The notes beneath the pieces were generated by a model, which made no database searches, was not told the DNA's origin, and saw nothing but the letters and a program-made list of their open reading frames with translations. The position numbers were made by a program, and so were the translations under genes. Source: Oscillospiraceae bacterium (GTDB taxonomy: Bacteria > Bacillota > Clostridia > Oscillospirales > Ruminococcaceae). From it: a stretch of 64,000 nt of DNA. Of this stretch, positions 16,663 through 26,262 are shown one piece after another (the stretch's first letter is position 1; each line of letters opens with the position of its first letter). The stretch lies in contig SFJO01000008.1 of assembly GCA_004555865.1 (NCBI GenBank), positions 28,289 to 92,288 of the forward strand. The letters are read 5' to 3'.

Positions 16663-17862
16663 ATGATTTGGTACCCTTATCAGCAGATGAAAACCATGAA
16701 GGCTCCCTTCCAGATTGTGGACGCACAGGGGGTGTATCTGCGCACCCCCGAACGGGAGATGATCGACTCGGTGTCTTCCTGGTGGAGCGTCATTCACGGC
16801 TACAAGCACCCCACCCTGACCCGGGCCATTCAGGACCAGGCCGGGAAGTTCTGCCATGTGATGCTGGGCGGCCTGACCCATGAGCCGGTGCAGAAACTCT
16901 CCGCCAAGCTGGAACAGTGGCTGCCCGGCGATCTGGACTGCTGCTTTTTCTCGGATTCCGGCAGTGTGGCGATGGAGGTCAGCCTGAAAATGGCCCTGCA
17001 GTACTACATGAACCGGGGCGACAAGAGCCGCACCAAGGTGCTGGCGCTGGAGCACGCCTACCACGGCGATACGTTCAAGGCCATGGAGGTGGGCGATGAC
17101 GAGGACTATCACTTCGTGCTGGAAGCCTATGGCGAAAAAACCGATGTGATCCACATTCCCACCCGCATTGATGCGCTGGAAGAGGCCTTTGCACGCTGCC
17201 ACGAGCGGCTGAACAGCTTTATTGTGGAGCCGCTGCTGCAGGGCGCGGGCGGTATGCGCATGTACGACATCGCCTTTTTGAAGCGGGCGCGGGAGCTGTG
17301 CGACCAGTACGACGTGCTGCTGATCTTCGACGAGGTTGCCACCGGCTTCGGCCGCACGGGCAACCGCTTTGTGGCCGACCTGGTGCAGCCGGACATTCTG
17401 GTTCTGGGCAAGGCGCTCACCGGCGGCTACATCGGCCATGCAGCCACGGTGGCCAGCCGCAGGGTGTTCAGCGGCTTTTACAGCGATGACCCTGCCAAGG
17501 CCCTGATGCACGGGCCGACCTTTATGGGCAATGCTCTGGCCTGCGCCGCGGCGCTGGAGTCCATCCGCCTGTTTGAGGAAGAGGATTACATGAGCAAGAT
17601 CGCCCGCATCGAGGCCATCACCCGGCGGGAGATGGCGGGCTTCGGCGACGAGCGGATCAAGGAAGTGCGCATCATGGGCGGCTGCGTGTGCGTGGAGGTG
17701 AAGGACCCGAAGGTGCTGGAGGGCTACCAGCAGTTTGCCTACGAACACGGGGTGTTCAGCCGGCCGTTCCTGAGCTATATGTACGCCATGGTGCCCTATG
17801 TGATCGAGGAAGAAGAACTGGTGAGGGTGCTGGATACCATGAAGGCGTGGTTCCGGCGGTAA
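16663..17862 (+). CDS. bioA: adenosylmethionine-8-amino-7-oxononanoate aminotransferase
   Basis: PLP enzyme converting 7-keto-8-aminopelargonate to 7,8-diaminopelargonate with SAM as amino donor. At 399 residues it is slightly short for the family. The N-terminal IWYPYQQMK and SSWWSVIHGYKHP are BioA signatures; the PLP site is LIFDEVATGFGRTG with Lys in LVLGKALTGG. It is last gene of the operon, ending at a strong terminator. bioF is not in the operon, so the preceding pathway step must be encoded elsewhere or supplied by scavenging. Confidence 0.95.
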   Translation: MIWYPYQQMKTMKAPFQIVDAQGVYLRTPEREMIDSVSSWWSVIHGYKHPTLTRAIQDQAGKFCHVMLGGLTHEPVQKLSAKLEQWLPGDLDCCFFSDSGSVAMEVSLKMALQYYMNRGDKSRTKVLALEHAYHGDTFKAMEVGDDEDYHFVLEAYGEKTDVIHIPTRIDALEEAFARCHERLNSFIVEPLLQGAGGMRMYDIAFLKRARELCDQYDVLLIFDEVATGFGRTGNRFVADLVQPDILVLGKALTGGYIGHAATVASRRVFSGFYSDDPAKALMHGPTFMGNALACAAALESIRLFEEEDYMSKIARIEAITRREMAGFGDERIKEVRIMGGCVCVEVKDPKVLEGYQQFAYEHGVFSRPFLSYMYAMVPYVIEEEELVRVLDTMKAWFRR

Positions 17863-17880
17863 GTACACGAGCAAAAGCAA

Positions 17881-17913
17881 AAAAAGAGCAGGTGCGCCGC
17901 ACCTGCTCTTTTT
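17881..17913. terminator. bidirectional terminator between bioA and the DegV gene
   Basis: A nearly perfect palindrome AAAAAGAGCAGGTGC/GCACCTGCTCTTTTT with a three-base loop between convergent genes. Confidence 0.9.
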
Positions 17914-17938
17914 ACGTAATTGTGTTTTTGAAACGTGC

Positions 17939-18796
17939 TCAGTCCTGCTTTGCCTTGTTGGCGAAGAAGCAGAGGCCGGCGGCGCCGGGGCCGATGTGCG
18001 TGCCCACGGCGGGGCCCACATGGCACACGGTGCTGCCGTTCAGGCCCAGGTTGCCGGTCAGGTACTGCTGCACCGGCTCAAAGCGTTTTTTCTGGGCGGT
18101 GTAGCCCACCACATAGTCCATCTTCGGGTCAATGCCGCCCTTTTCGTCAATGAGCTTGAACATGGCCACATAAGCGCCGGGCAGGCCGCGGGCCTGGCCC
18201 GCCAGCTTGACCTTGCCATTCTCCAAGCAGATGACCGGCTTGATGCCCAGCAGGCCGCCGGCCACGGCGACTGCGCCGGAAAGGCGGCCGCCCTTGTGCA
18301 GGTATTTCAGGCTGTCCACAATGGCCAGCTGGCATACCCGGTGCTTTTCCCGGTCCAGCCGGGCGGCGATCTGCGTGGCGGAGAAGCCCTCGTCCCGCAG
18401 GCGCACGGCCAGACGCACCAGCAGGTGCTGCCCCATGGCGGCGTTCAGGCTGTCCACCACATGAATGCCGGGGTACTCCACGGTGTCGGCGGCCATGCAG
18501 GCGCTCTGGTAGGTGCCGGAGAGCTGGCTTGAGATAAAAATGGCCACCATTTCATCGCCTGCGTCCCGGGCGTTTTCAAAGGCGGTGAGCACATCGCCCA
18601 GGTTGGGCTGGCTGGTTTTGGGAAGCTTTTCGCAGGCGGCCAGCTTTTCATAAAATTCTTCGGGCTGCAGATCCACTCGGTCTCGATACGCCATGCCGTC
18701 CTCAAAGGTCACGCCCAGGGGCAGCACCTCCACGTTCAGCTGGCGGGCAAGCTCTTCCGAAAAATCTGCGGCAGAGTCGGTCAGAATACGCACCAT
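17939..18796 (-). CDS. DegV-family fatty-acid-binding protein
   Basis: A 285-residue DegV protein. In Gram-positives these bind acyl chains and some serve fatty-acid kinase as FakB. Motifs: ILTDSAADF at the N-terminus, the lipid-gate region IFISSQLSGTYQSA, SLKYLHKGGRLSG and the conserved HVGPAVGTHIGPGA near the C-terminus. The ATG at 18796 has GAGGAGAA upstream. It is a single-gene unit with a consensus promoter; no fakA is nearby. Confidence 0.93.
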   Translation of the reverse strand: MVRILTDSAADFSEELARQLNVEVLPLGVTFEDGMAYRDRVDLQPEEFYEKLAACEKLPKTSQPNLGDVLTAFENARDAGDEMVAIFISSQLSGTYQSACMAADTVEYPGIHVVDSLNAAMGQHLLVRLAVRLRDEGFSATQIAARLDREKHRVCQLAIVDSLKYLHKGGRLSGAVAVAGGLLGIKPVICLENGKVKLAGQARGLPGAYVAMFKLIDEKGGIDPKMDYVVGYTAQKKRFEPVQQYLTGNLGLNGSTVCHVGPAVGTHIGPGAAGLCFFANKAKQD

Positions 18797-18950
18797 AATA
18801 GGGTTCTCCTCTTCTTTGGGCAATCAATGCCCTTGTTGGCCGCGTTCCCCGGCCGGGCGCACACGGCGTTCGATTGCAACCGGCTTTCGTCCGCTTCAAC
18901 GGCGGCAAAAACAGAAACGGAACCTTCACTTTATAAAACCATTATAAGGT

Positions 18951-18979
18951 ACTATAAAAGCATTTCGGGGCCTTGTCAA
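18951..18979 (-). promoter_or_regulatory. promoter of the DegV gene
   Basis: On the minus strand TTGACA (18979-18974), 17 bases, TATAGT (18956-18951). A second TATAAT at 18946-18941 lacks a good -35. Confidence 0.75.
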
Positions 18980-18992
18980 GAACGGCAGCCGG

Positions 18993-20840
18993 TCAGCCCC
19001 GGGCCTTGCGGCGCTCCTGAGCGGGCAGCTCTTCCAGCCGGTACAGCGCGCCGCTGAGCGGGGGAAGGTCCACATACAGGGTGTGGTTGCGGCCGAACAC
19101 GCCGCCCGGCAGGGTGGCCTGCGGCTGGCTGGGGGCTTTGGTGGCGCCGCCCCACTGCTGCAGGTCGGTGCTGAACAGCATCCGGGCGGTGCAGCCCTCG
19201 GCGAGGTACAGGGGGTACTTCAGGTACGCCTTGGGCTGGGTGTTCATCACGGCCAGCAGCGGCCCGCCGCGGCCCTTGCGCAGGTAGGCATAAATGCCCT
19301 CATCCCGGCTCTGGCAGGCCACCCACTCAAAGCAGGCGGCGTTGTACTCGCCCTCGTACAGGGCCGGCTCGGCGTGGTACAGGCCGTTCAGGGCGGCGAT
19401 GTACTTGTGGAAGGCGTCGTGCAGCGGGTACCGCAGCAGCATCCAGTCCAGCTCCCGGTTCTCGTCCCACTCCCGGAAGTGGGCCAGCTCGCTGCCCATG
19501 AAGTTCAGCTTTTTGCCGGGGTGGGTGAGCATATAGAAATACAGCAGCCGCGCCTGGGCAAATTTTTCCTCATAGGTGCCCCACAGCTTGTCGATCACCG
19601 CTTTTTTGCCATGCACCATTTCATCGTGGGAGAGGCTGAGCAGATACAGCTCATTGTAAAAATAAGACATGGAGAAGGTGAGCTTGTGGTAGGCGTCCCG
19701 CCGCTGGTCAAAGGGGGTTGCAAAAAAGTCCAGGGTGTCGTGCATCCAGCCCATGTCCCACTTGTAATCAAAGCCCAGGCCGTCGTATTCCACCGGGGCG
19801 GTCACCTTCAGAAAATTGGTGCTGTCCTCTGCGGTGAGAATGGCCGAGGGGAAGCGCTGGTGCAGCCCCTGGTTCATGTTCTGCAAAAACTGCACCGCGC
19901 CCTGGTTCACCCCGCGGCTCGGGTCGCCCAGCCAGTACAGCGCCCGGCTGATGGCGTCCATGCGGATGCCGTCGCAGTGGTACAGGTCCAGCCAGATGGC
20001 AGCGGCGCTGTTCAAAAAGCTGCGAACCTCGCCCCGGTAGAAGTTGAAGTTGCAGGTGCCCCACTCGCTCTGGCCCACATCGCTGTCGTACTCATACAGG
20101 AAGGTGCCGTCCAGCCGGGCCAGCCCATCGGCGTTTTTGGCAAAGTGAACGGGCACAAAATCCATCAGCACGCCGATGCCCGCCATGTGGCAGGCGTTGA
20201 CAAAGCGGGCAAACTGCACCGGGGTGCCGTAGCGGCTGGTGGGGGCAAAATAACCGGTGTTCTGGTAGCCCCAGCTGCCGTCAAAGGGGTGCTCGGCCAG
20301 GGGCAGCAGCTCCACATGGGTGTACTGATGCTCCACCAGCCAGGGAATCAGCTCCTGCGCCAGCTCCTCATAGTCGTACCAGCTGCCGTCCGGCCTGCGC
20401 TTCCAGCTGCCCACGTGCATCTCGTAGATGTTCATGGGCCGGTCGTAGTGCTTGTCCTGCCCGGCCATCCACACCCCGTCGGTGAACTGCGCCTCCAGAT
20501 GAGAGAGGTCAAACAGGCGGCTGGCCGTGCCGGGGCGCAGCTCGGCGGCCAGGGCGCAGGGGTCGGAATGCTCCGCCCAACAGCCGTCCGGCCCGAGCAC
20601 CCGGAATTTGTACAGCTGGCCCTCTTTGGCCTTGGCGGTGCAGGACCAGACCCCGGCATTGTCCCGGGTCATGGGGGCGCCCTGCCAGCCGTTGAAATCC
20701 CCCTCCAGCTGTACGTCCAGCGCGCCGGGCGCCCAGATGCGGAAGCTCCAGCCTTCTTTGCAGGGGTGTGCGCCCAGGTGACGGTATAAATCAAAGCAGG
20801 CACCGGTGTGGTACTCCTGCGGCAGCATGGTCCAGGTCAT
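18993..20840 (-). CDS. glgB: 1,4-alpha-glucan branching enzyme
   Basis: Makes alpha-1,6 branches in glycogen. It has 615 residues: an N-terminal CBM48-type domain (residues 20-110, [12 protein letters not shown]), then the GH13 barrel. Catalytic residues are visible as Asp in [10 protein letters not shown], Glu in AILTAEDST and the transition-state Asp in [12 protein letters not shown]. It stands alone here; other glycogen genes are not in the window. The ATG at 20840 has a GGAGCT site. A TATAAT-like -10 (20953-20948, minus strand) lies upstream with a weak -35. Confidence 0.95.
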   Translation of the reverse strand: MTWTMLPQEYHTGACFDLYRHLGAHPCKEGWSFRIWAPGALDVQLEGDFNGWQGAPMTRDNAGVWSCTAKAKEGQLYKFRVLGPDGCWAEHSDPCALAAELRPGTASRLFDLSHLEAQFTDGVWMAGQDKHYDRPMNIYEMHVGSWKRRPDGSWYDYEELAQELIPWLVEHQYTHVELLPLAEHPFDGSWGYQNTGYFAPTSRYGTPVQFARFVNACHMAGIGVLMDFVPVHFAKNADGLARLDGTFLYEYDSDVGQSEWGTCNFNFYRGEVRSFLNSAAAIWLDLYHCDGIRMDAISRALYWLGDPSRGVNQGAVQFLQNMNQGLHQRFPSAILTAEDSTNFLKVTAPVEYDGLGFDYKWDMGWMHDTLDFFATPFDQRRDAYHKLTFSMSYFYNELYLLSLSHDEMVHGKKAVIDKLWGTYEEKFAQARLLYFYMLTHPGKKLNFMGSELAHFREWDENRELDWMLLRYPLHDAFHKYIAALNGLYHAEPALYEGEYNAACFEWVACQSRDEGIYAYLRKGRGGPLLAVMNTQPKAYLKYPLYLAEGCTARMLFSTDLQQWGGATKAPSQPQATLPGGVFGRNHTLYVDLPPLSGALYRLEELPAQERRKARG

Positions 20841-21082
20841 GGCAGCTCCTTTCAGCGCGGCGGTTTATTCAAAAAACGGGCGGCACGGCGGCGGCCCGCG
20901 AAATTTCGGCAAAACGGCACGGCAAAACGCCGCACCAAATCAATTTTATTATATCAAAGCAGCGGCCGGTGCGCCAGCCCCACCTGGCCGAAATTGCCCG
21001 GCGGCAGCGCATGGGTGAAAACCCGGCAGATTTGTGGTACAATAGGGCAAATTGTCGAACTGCAAAAGGAGGCCGACCCCAT

Positions 21083-21601
21083 ATGACAGCACAACAGCGG
21101 CGGCAGCAGATCATCGCCATTTTAACAAAGGCCACCGGCCCGGTCAGCGCTTCGGCGCTGGCGGGGCAGCTTGGCGTTTCCCGGCAGATCGTGGTGGGCG
21201 ATGTGGCGCTGCTGCGGGCCGGCGGGGAACAGATTGATGCGACGCCTCGGGGGTATGTGCTCACCGGAGAAAATCAAAGCGGCTACACCGGCCTGCTGGC
21301 CTGCCGCCACGACGGCAGTGAGGGCCTACGGCAGGAGCTGTATCTGGTGGTGGACAACGGCGGCATTGTGGAGGACGTGAAGGTGGAAAGCCCCTTGTAT
21401 GGGGAGATCACCGGGCGGCTGCACGTGGCCAGCCGGTACGATGCCGACAACTTTGTGGCCCGCGCCATGGAACAGCCCGATGGCCTTCTGCTGCGGCTGA
21501 CCGGCGGCGTGCACCTGCACACGCTGGTCTGCCCCGATGAAGAGACCTTCCTGCGCATCCGCAGGGCCCTGGCCCAGGCGGGCATTCTGTACGAAAAGTG
21601 A
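21083..21601 (+). CDS. niaR: niacin-responsive repressor NiaR
   Basis: A 172-residue transcription factor that in Firmicutes represses NAD synthesis or niacin uptake genes when nicotinate is present. Residues 1-65 are an HTH_11 winged helix (SASALAGQLGVSRQIVVGDVALLR). The rest is the 3H domain named for three conserved His, visible in the LHVASRYDADNF and GGVHLHTLVCP blocks. The ATG at 21083 follows AAAAGGAGG. A TACAAT -10 is at 21038-21043. Its target genes are not in this window. Confidence 0.9.
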   Translation: MTAQQRRQQIIAILTKATGPVSASALAGQLGVSRQIVVGDVALLRAGGEQIDATPRGYVLTGENQSGYTGLLACRHDGSEGLRQELYLVVDNGGIVEDVKVESPLYGEITGRLHVASRYDADNFVARAMEQPDGLLLRLTGGVHLHTLVCPDEETFLRIRRALAQAGILYEK

Positions 21602-21642
21602 TCGGGCGCACACAACGCCGCCCAGAACAGCACGAGGTGCCC

Positions 21643-22740
21643 ATGAAACAGCAACACACGCCGCACCGCCAAAAAAACGGCTGCAAAGGCCCGCTGCTCG
21701 CCCTGCTTTTGGGGCTGGCCGAGCTGGGGGCCTTCTGGTATTTTCGGCGAAGCATCGCCGCCATGAACTGGTTCATCCAATACGTCTCTATGCCCTACAA
21801 GCGGGTGCTCAGCGCGCTGGTGGACCCGCTGCCCTTCAGCGCGGGCGAGCTGGTGTGCACACTGGGCGGCCTGTGGCTGGTTTGGATGGCGGTGCGCACT
21901 CTCCGCCAGCAGCGGGCCGGGCAGCGGGTTCTGCCCCGGCGGCTGGTAAGCCTGGCGGCGCTGGCGGTGTGGGGCTATGCCCTGGTGTGCGGGGCCTGGG
22001 GCGTACAGTATTACGGCACCGGTTTTGCGGGCCGGGCAGGGCTAACCCCCCAGCCGGTGACGGCCCGGCAGCTGGCGGACACCGCCGCTTGGTTTGCCCG
22101 GAAGGTGAATGAGACCGCCCCGAATGTGCCGCGGGATGCCTCCGGCCGCTTTGCGGTGAAAAAGCGGGACATCCTGAACAACACCCGGGGCCTGTATGAG
22201 GGCGTGACGCAGGAGTATCCCTTTCTGGCCGGGCCGGAGCGCCGGGCCAAGCCTGCGGTGTATTCGCTGGTGATGAGCGCCGCGAATTTCACCGGGTACA
22301 TCTTTCCGCCGCTGGGGGAGAGCACCCTGAACGTGGACTGCCCGGCGGTGTTTCTGCCGGTGACCATCGCCCACGAATTTGCCCACCAGCGGGGTGTGGC
22401 GGCCGAGCAGGAGGCCAACTTTGTGGGCATTGCCGCCTGCGTGGACAGCGACAAACCGGAGTATGTCTATTCCGGGTATCTGTTCGGCTACCTGCACCTG
22501 GCCAACGCCCTGTATGAGGCCGACCGGGACCTGTGGAGCCAGACCGGCCAGCTGCTGTGCAGCCAGGCCATTGCGGATTTTGAGGACAACAACGCCTATT
22601 GGGCCAAGTTTGACGGCTTGACCGCCAAGGTGATGACCACCACCTACGAGGGCTTTTTGCAGAGCTATGGGCAGGATTTGGGGATGAAGAGCTACGGGGC
22701 CTGTGTGGACCTGCTGGTGGCCCGCTACTGCCCGCAGTAA
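21643..22740 (+). CDS. DUF3810 membrane-anchored putative metallopeptidase
   Basis: A 365-residue protein. Two or three hydrophobic segments in the first 115 residues anchor it; the extracytoplasmic part contains AHEFAHQRG, an HExxH zinc site, with AEQEANFVG downstream supplying a likely Glu ligand. This matches DUF3810, a family of presumed metalloproteases of unknown substrate. I chose the ATG at 21643; a GTG at 21598 overlapping the niaR stop is possible but has no ribosome site of its own. It is probably co-transcribed with niaR, although no functional link is evident. Confidence 0.8.
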   Translation: MKQQHTPHRQKNGCKGPLLALLLGLAELGAFWYFRRSIAAMNWFIQYVSMPYKRVLSALVDPLPFSAGELVCTLGGLWLVWMAVRTLRQQRAGQRVLPRRLVSLAALAVWGYALVCGAWGVQYYGTGFAGRAGLTPQPVTARQLADTAAWFARKVNETAPNVPRDASGRFAVKKRDILNNTRGLYEGVTQEYPFLAGPERRAKPAVYSLVMSAANFTGYIFPPLGESTLNVDCPAVFLPVTIAHEFAHQRGVAAEQEANFVGIAACVDSDKPEYVYSGYLFGYLHLANALYEADRDLWSQTGQLLCSQAIADFEDNNAYWAKFDGLTAKVMTTTYEGFLQSYGQDLGMKSYGACVDLLVARYCPQ

Positions 22741-22810
22741 GCGGCAAAAACGCCCGTTTGTGCAAACACCGGCCCAAAAAGCGCGCACGAACCGGAAAAA
22801 AACAGAACGA

Positions 22811-22854
22811 AGGCGCAGGTTTCACAAAAACAATGGAACCTGCGCCGCTTTTTT
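22811..22854 (+). terminator. terminator after the niaR-DUF3810 unit
   Basis: GGCGCAGGTTTC/GGAACCTGCGCC stem followed by GCTTTTTT. Confidence 0.9.
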
Positions 22855-22866
22855 GCCCATTCGGGC

Positions 22867-22895
22867 TTGTAAGCAGAAAACGCGCATGGTATACT
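22867..22895 (+). promoter_or_regulatory. promoter of the GH25 lysozyme gene
   Basis: TTGTAA (22867-22872), 17 bases, TATACT (22890-22895). Confidence 0.7.
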
Positions 22896-23003
22896 TACAA
22901 AAGTGTACCACACAATTTTGGATGAGGAGAAAACAACGCCCGGCCCCGGCTGTCTGCCGCAGAAGGGGCCGCATACTGCCGCAGGGCGTTTGGAGAGGAA
23001 ACG

Positions 23004-24881
23004 ATGAAGCGCGAAGATTTATCCAGGCTGTTCAGCACCAAAAAGCTGAACGGGGTGCCCACCTACAAACTTCTGGTCAGCGCCGTGGTGGTGCTGGCTT
23101 TGGTGGCCACCATGGGGGTCACGCTGGCGGCGGGGGTGCTCACCCCGGCCCCCACGGCCACCCCTGTTCCCACCGAGACCCCGGCCCCCACGGCGGAGCC
23201 GACCCCGGAACCCACCGCCGAGCCCGTTCCGGTGAAGCTGGAGGCCACCGCCGTGCAGCAGAACCTGGGCGTGGAGGTGCAGAACGAAGAGGGCGAACCC
23301 ATAGTTGGGGTGCCGTTCGTTCTCACCGTGACCGATGAGAAACAGAACACCCAGACCTACGATGTGGACACCGAAACCGGCACCATTCTGGTGGAAAAGG
23401 TGGAGCCGGGCGACTACACCGTGGGCATGGAGGAGCTGGAGGGCTACGCGGCCGAGCCGGTGACCATCACGGTGAAGGCCAAGGTGGTGTACAAAGCCGA
23501 CACGGCGGCCGTGAAGGAAAAGATCGTGCAGGCCAGCCAGGTGGTGGAGTCCAAAGAGGACAACAGCTTCGGCAACACCACGCCGGTGAAGGAGGAGCTG
23601 ACCAACACCGCCGAGCTGGTGGAGAGCAGCAAGACGGCCATCACGGTGGACCGGGCACTGTACATCGGCGCGAAACTGCAGGACGGCTATATGGTGCTGA
23701 CCGACGGAACCGTTACCGATTACCAGCCGGTTTACGCCACCGTGTTGGAGCACCAGGCCATTGTGGGCGCAAAGCGGGTGCCCCGCGCCACGGCAGCGCC
23801 CACCCCGGCCCCCACGGCGGAGCCGACGGCGGCCCCCACCGAAGCCCCGACGGCCGAGCCGACCGCGGAACCCACGGCCGAGCCGACCGCGGAACCCACG
23901 GCCGAGCCGACCGCGGAACCGAAGACCCAGCCCAGCGCCTCGCCGGAGGCTTCGCCCGAGGCGATTGAGGGCGTGAAAACGCAGGTGTACAGCATGACGG
24001 TGCAGCCCCTGGCCGCATTGGCCCGGGCCATGAACAGCACCGAGAGCTGGCCGGATGAGATCACCCTGTACGATACGTCTACCTATACCACCCAGAACGC
24101 CGACAAGTACGCCTTTGACCTGACCAGCACCACCGTGAACGTGGAGACCGGTGAGTATCTGTACACCGGCTGGACGGAGATCAACGGGTACAGCTACTAC
24201 TACACCAAGGATCACAAGGCCCTCACCGGCAGCCAGGTGATTGATGGGGTGATGTATCAATTCGACGAGACCGGCGCGCTGAAGCGCAACAGCCGCGGCG
24301 TGGACGTCTCCAAGTATCAGGGCAGCATCGACTGGAATAAGGTCAAGGCCTCCGGCATTGACTTTGCCATCATCCGCGTGGGCTACCGCGGCTACGGCAG
24401 CGGCGCGCTGGTGGAGGATTCTTCCTTCCGTGCCAACATCAAGGGGGCCACGGCGGCCGGCCTTCGGGTGGGCCTGTATTTCTACAGCCAGGCCATTGAC
24501 GAGGCCGAGGCCGTGGAAGAGGCCAGCATGGTGCTCAGCCTGTGCCAGGGCTACAACATCGGTTACCCCATCTTCTTCGATACGGAAAAGGTGGCGGGCG
24601 ACACCGGCCGGGCCGACAACATCAGCAAGGCGGAGCGCACCGCCTGTGCCGTGGCCTTCTGCGAGACCATCCGCAACGCGGGCTATCAGGCAGGCGTGTA
24701 CAGCTACGCCAGCTGGTTCTACAACCAGCTGAACCTTGCCAACCTGGGCAAGTATAAGATCTGGATCGCCCAGTATCGGGACACCCTCAGCTTCAACAGC
24801 CGGTATGACATCTGGCAGTACAGCAGCAAGGGCAGTGTTCCCGGCATCCCGAAGGCTGTGGACATGAACATCGGGTATTGA
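23004..24881 (+). CDS. membrane-anchored GH25 lysozyme with AEPT repeat linkers
   Basis: A 625-residue surface muramidase. It has a short cytoplasmic N-terminus, one transmembrane helix (residues 28-47) and a PT/PE-rich linker (50-75). A prealbumin-like repeat domain follows (about 78-165, with GEPIVGVPFVLTV), a middle region, a second linker of tandem AEPT units (265-310), a cell-wall-binding-like stretch (GYSYYYTKDHKALTG) and a C-terminal GH25 domain from RGVDVSKYQGSIDW. Catalytic acids are the Asp in GVDVSKYQG and the Asp-x-Glu in IFFDTEKV. The ATG follows GGAGAGGAAACG. It probably cleaves peptidoglycan outside the membrane, in division or defence against other cells. Confidence 0.88.
   Translation: MKREDLSRLFSTKKLNGVPTYKLLVSAVVVLALVATMGVTLAAGVLTPAPTATPVPTETPAPTAEPTPEPTAEPVPVKLEATAVQQNLGVEVQNEEGEPIVGVPFVLTVTDEKQNTQTYDVDTETGTILVEKVEPGDYTVGMEELEGYAAEPVTITVKAKVVYKADTAAVKEKIVQASQVVESKEDNSFGNTTPVKEELTNTAELVESSKTAITVDRALYIGAKLQDGYMVLTDGTVTDYQPVYATVLEHQAIVGAKRVPRATAAPTPAPTAEPTAAPTEAPTAEPTAEPTAEPTAEPTAEPTAEPKTQPSASPEASPEAIEGVKTQVYSMTVQPLAALARAMNSTESWPDEITLYDTSTYTTQNADKYAFDLTSTTVNVETGEYLYTGWTEINGYSYYYTKDHKALTGSQVIDGVMYQFDETGALKRNSRGVDVSKYQGSIDWNKVKASGIDFAIIRVGYRGYGSGALVEDSSFRANIKGATAAGLRVGLYFYSQAIDEAEAVEEASMVLSLCQGYNIGYPIFFDTEKVAGDTGRADNISKAERTACAVAFCETIRNAGYQAGVYSYASWFYNQLNLANLGKYKIWIAQYRDTLSFNSRYDIWQYSSKGSVPGIPKAVDMNIGY
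23840..23930 (+). repeat. tandem repeat coding for AEPT units
   Basis: Repeats of GCCGAGCCGACCGCGGAACC-type units, in phase with the reading frame, code for (AEPT)n. The length is likely to vary between strains by slippage. Confidence 0.75.
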
Positions 24882-24913
24882 TCCTCACCGCAGAGCAGAT
24901 AAAAAGCACAAAT

Positions 24914-24962
24914 AAAAGCGCCGCATGGTGCTGCCCCTTGGGCAGGCCGTGCGGCGCTTTTT
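24914..24962. terminator. terminator after the GH25 gene
   Basis: AAAAGCGCCGCA/TGCGGCGCTTTT outer stem with inner CTGCCC/GGGCAG; symmetrical, so it may also serve the convergent LytTR gene. Confidence 0.88.
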
Positions 24963-25081
24963 GATGGCTCCGGTTCACACGTCTGCGTTCCAGATCAAAT
25001 AAAATCAATGAATTAACGTATTTTCGAGCGGGAATTAAAACGCTGAGAAATGCAGCGCAGAAGGCCTTCGGGCAAAAGGGT

Positions 25082-25864
25082 TTATTTGCTGCACACCCGA
25101 TAGCGCTGGGGCTGACGGGCAGAACCGGCGGCCACAGGCTTTGCCTCCAGATAGGTGGTGTAGGCGGCTTTTACCTGGGCAAAACGGCTGTGGGGCACCG
25201 GAATCACCAACTTTTCGGCCCGAAGCGACAGCCCCTCGGGGGAAAGGCCGGTGATCTCTTCCATGTTTACCACAAAGGATTTGTGGGGCTGCAAAAAGCG
25301 GTGGTCCTGCAGAAGCGGGGCCAGCGCCCGGGCGAAGGGCACCCGGATGTTCCGGCTGCGGATCAGCTCCTGCCCGGTTGTGTGAATCTCCAGAACGTGG
25401 CCCACGCATTCCACATAGCGCACCTCGCCGGGCTGCACCAGGCGAAGGCCGACCGGGGTGTTTACCCGAAGGCCGGGGCCTTCCTGCTCGCCCCCAAGGC
25501 GGGAAGCGATTTCCAGAGCATGGTAGAGCAGCGGCTGTTCCAGCGGGCGCACCAGATATTGCAGCGCCCCGGCGCGGTAGGCCTCCATGGCGCGCTCCGG
25601 CCCATCGGCCAGAAACACCACCGGGATCCGGTAGCCCTGCTGATGGATCGAATGGGCCAGTTCAATGCCGTCCATATCCGGCAGGGAAAGCTGAATGAGA
25701 ATCAGGTCAAAGCAGCCGCGCTTCAGCCCGGCCAACAGCTGTTCGGCCGAATTGAAATGGGTGGTGGCCGGGGCTGTTTCCCGGGGGTAGGGCGCATAGG
25801 CCTGCAGCATGTTCAGAAGCTCTTCGTCCTGATGCGAAATCCCGCAAAGTGCAATATGCAGCAT
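25082..25864 (-). CDS. LytTR-family response regulator with degenerate receiver
   Basis: A 260-residue regulator. Residues 1-120 form a receiver-like domain in which the phosphoacceptor Asp is replaced by Gln (LILIQLSLPDMDG); a conserved Lys is also not evident in YLVRPLEQP. Residues 150-245 are the LytTR DNA-binding domain (VRYVECVGHVLEIHTT, FLQPHKSFVVNMEEITGL). No histidine kinase is adjacent, fitting phosphorylation-independent control. The ATG at 25864 has an AAAGGGGG site. Transcription starts about 125 bases upstream from a consensus promoter. LytTR targets often include surface polysaccharide or competence genes; the GT2 gene is next door. Confidence 0.85.
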   Translation of the reverse strand: MLHIALCGISHQDEELLNMLQAYAPYPRETAPATTHFNSAEQLLAGLKRGCFDLILIQLSLPDMDGIELAHSIHQQGYRIPVVFLADGPERAMEAYRAGALQYLVRPLEQPLLYHALEIASRLGGEQEGPGLRVNTPVGLRLVQPGEVRYVECVGHVLEIHTTGQELIRSRNIRVPFARALAPLLQDHRFLQPHKSFVVNMEEITGLSPEGLSLRAEKLVIPVPHSRFAQVKAAYTTYLEAKPVAAGSARQPQRYRVCSK

Positions 25865-25996
25865 AAAGTCAGCCCCCTTTCCATGCACCTTCCGGATGCA
25901 TTCCGGCAAAGAAACCGCCCGTTTTGGCCGAAAAGGGTCTTTGCGTTGAAAAGTATCCGAAAAGCTAAAAATCAAACGAATTGTTATTACTTTTTA

Positions 25997-26025
25997 AGTC
26001 TATCAGGTCAAAGGAACTGTGTCAA
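25997..26025 (-). promoter_or_regulatory. promoter of the LytTR gene in an AT-rich gap
   Basis: On the minus strand TTGACA (26025-26020), 17 bases, TAGACT (26002-25997). The gap from 25865 to 26262 is clearly more AT-rich than its surroundings. Apart from this promoter and the terminator at its right end I see no gene there, only short frames without ribosome sites. Confidence 0.7.
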
Positions 26026-26212
26026 GATGGCAAGAAAAACACAAATACCGATTGATTTGTCCAAAATATCGATGCATCGAACAGTACGGAAGAGCAAAAT
26101 GCAAATGTGCGGAAAATTTTTGGGTCATAAAAAAAGAAACAAATACCTGGGGCGCAATGCCGTCGGTGATGCATAGAATGCATAAAGCAGAACGCAGAAA
26201 TGCGCAAAAAAT

Positions 26213-26252
26213 AAAAGGGCAGGCGCGGCTCAAAGCCGCAGCCTGTCCTTTT
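26213..26252 (-). terminator. terminator of the GT2 gene
   Basis: Imperfect AAAAGG-AGGC-GCGGC/GCCGC-GCCT-CCTTTT hairpin just downstream of the glycosyltransferase stop, symmetrical in sequence. Confidence 0.85.
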
Positions 26253-26262
26253 GACAAACGGG

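Noticed and set aside
15874..18021. Long minus-strand frame opposite bioD and bioA
   Set aside because: Antisense shadow of two well supported genes; no start signal.
23840..23930. CRISPR-like tandem repeats
   Set aside because: Units are adjacent, in frame and code for AEPT; there are no spacers and no cas genes.
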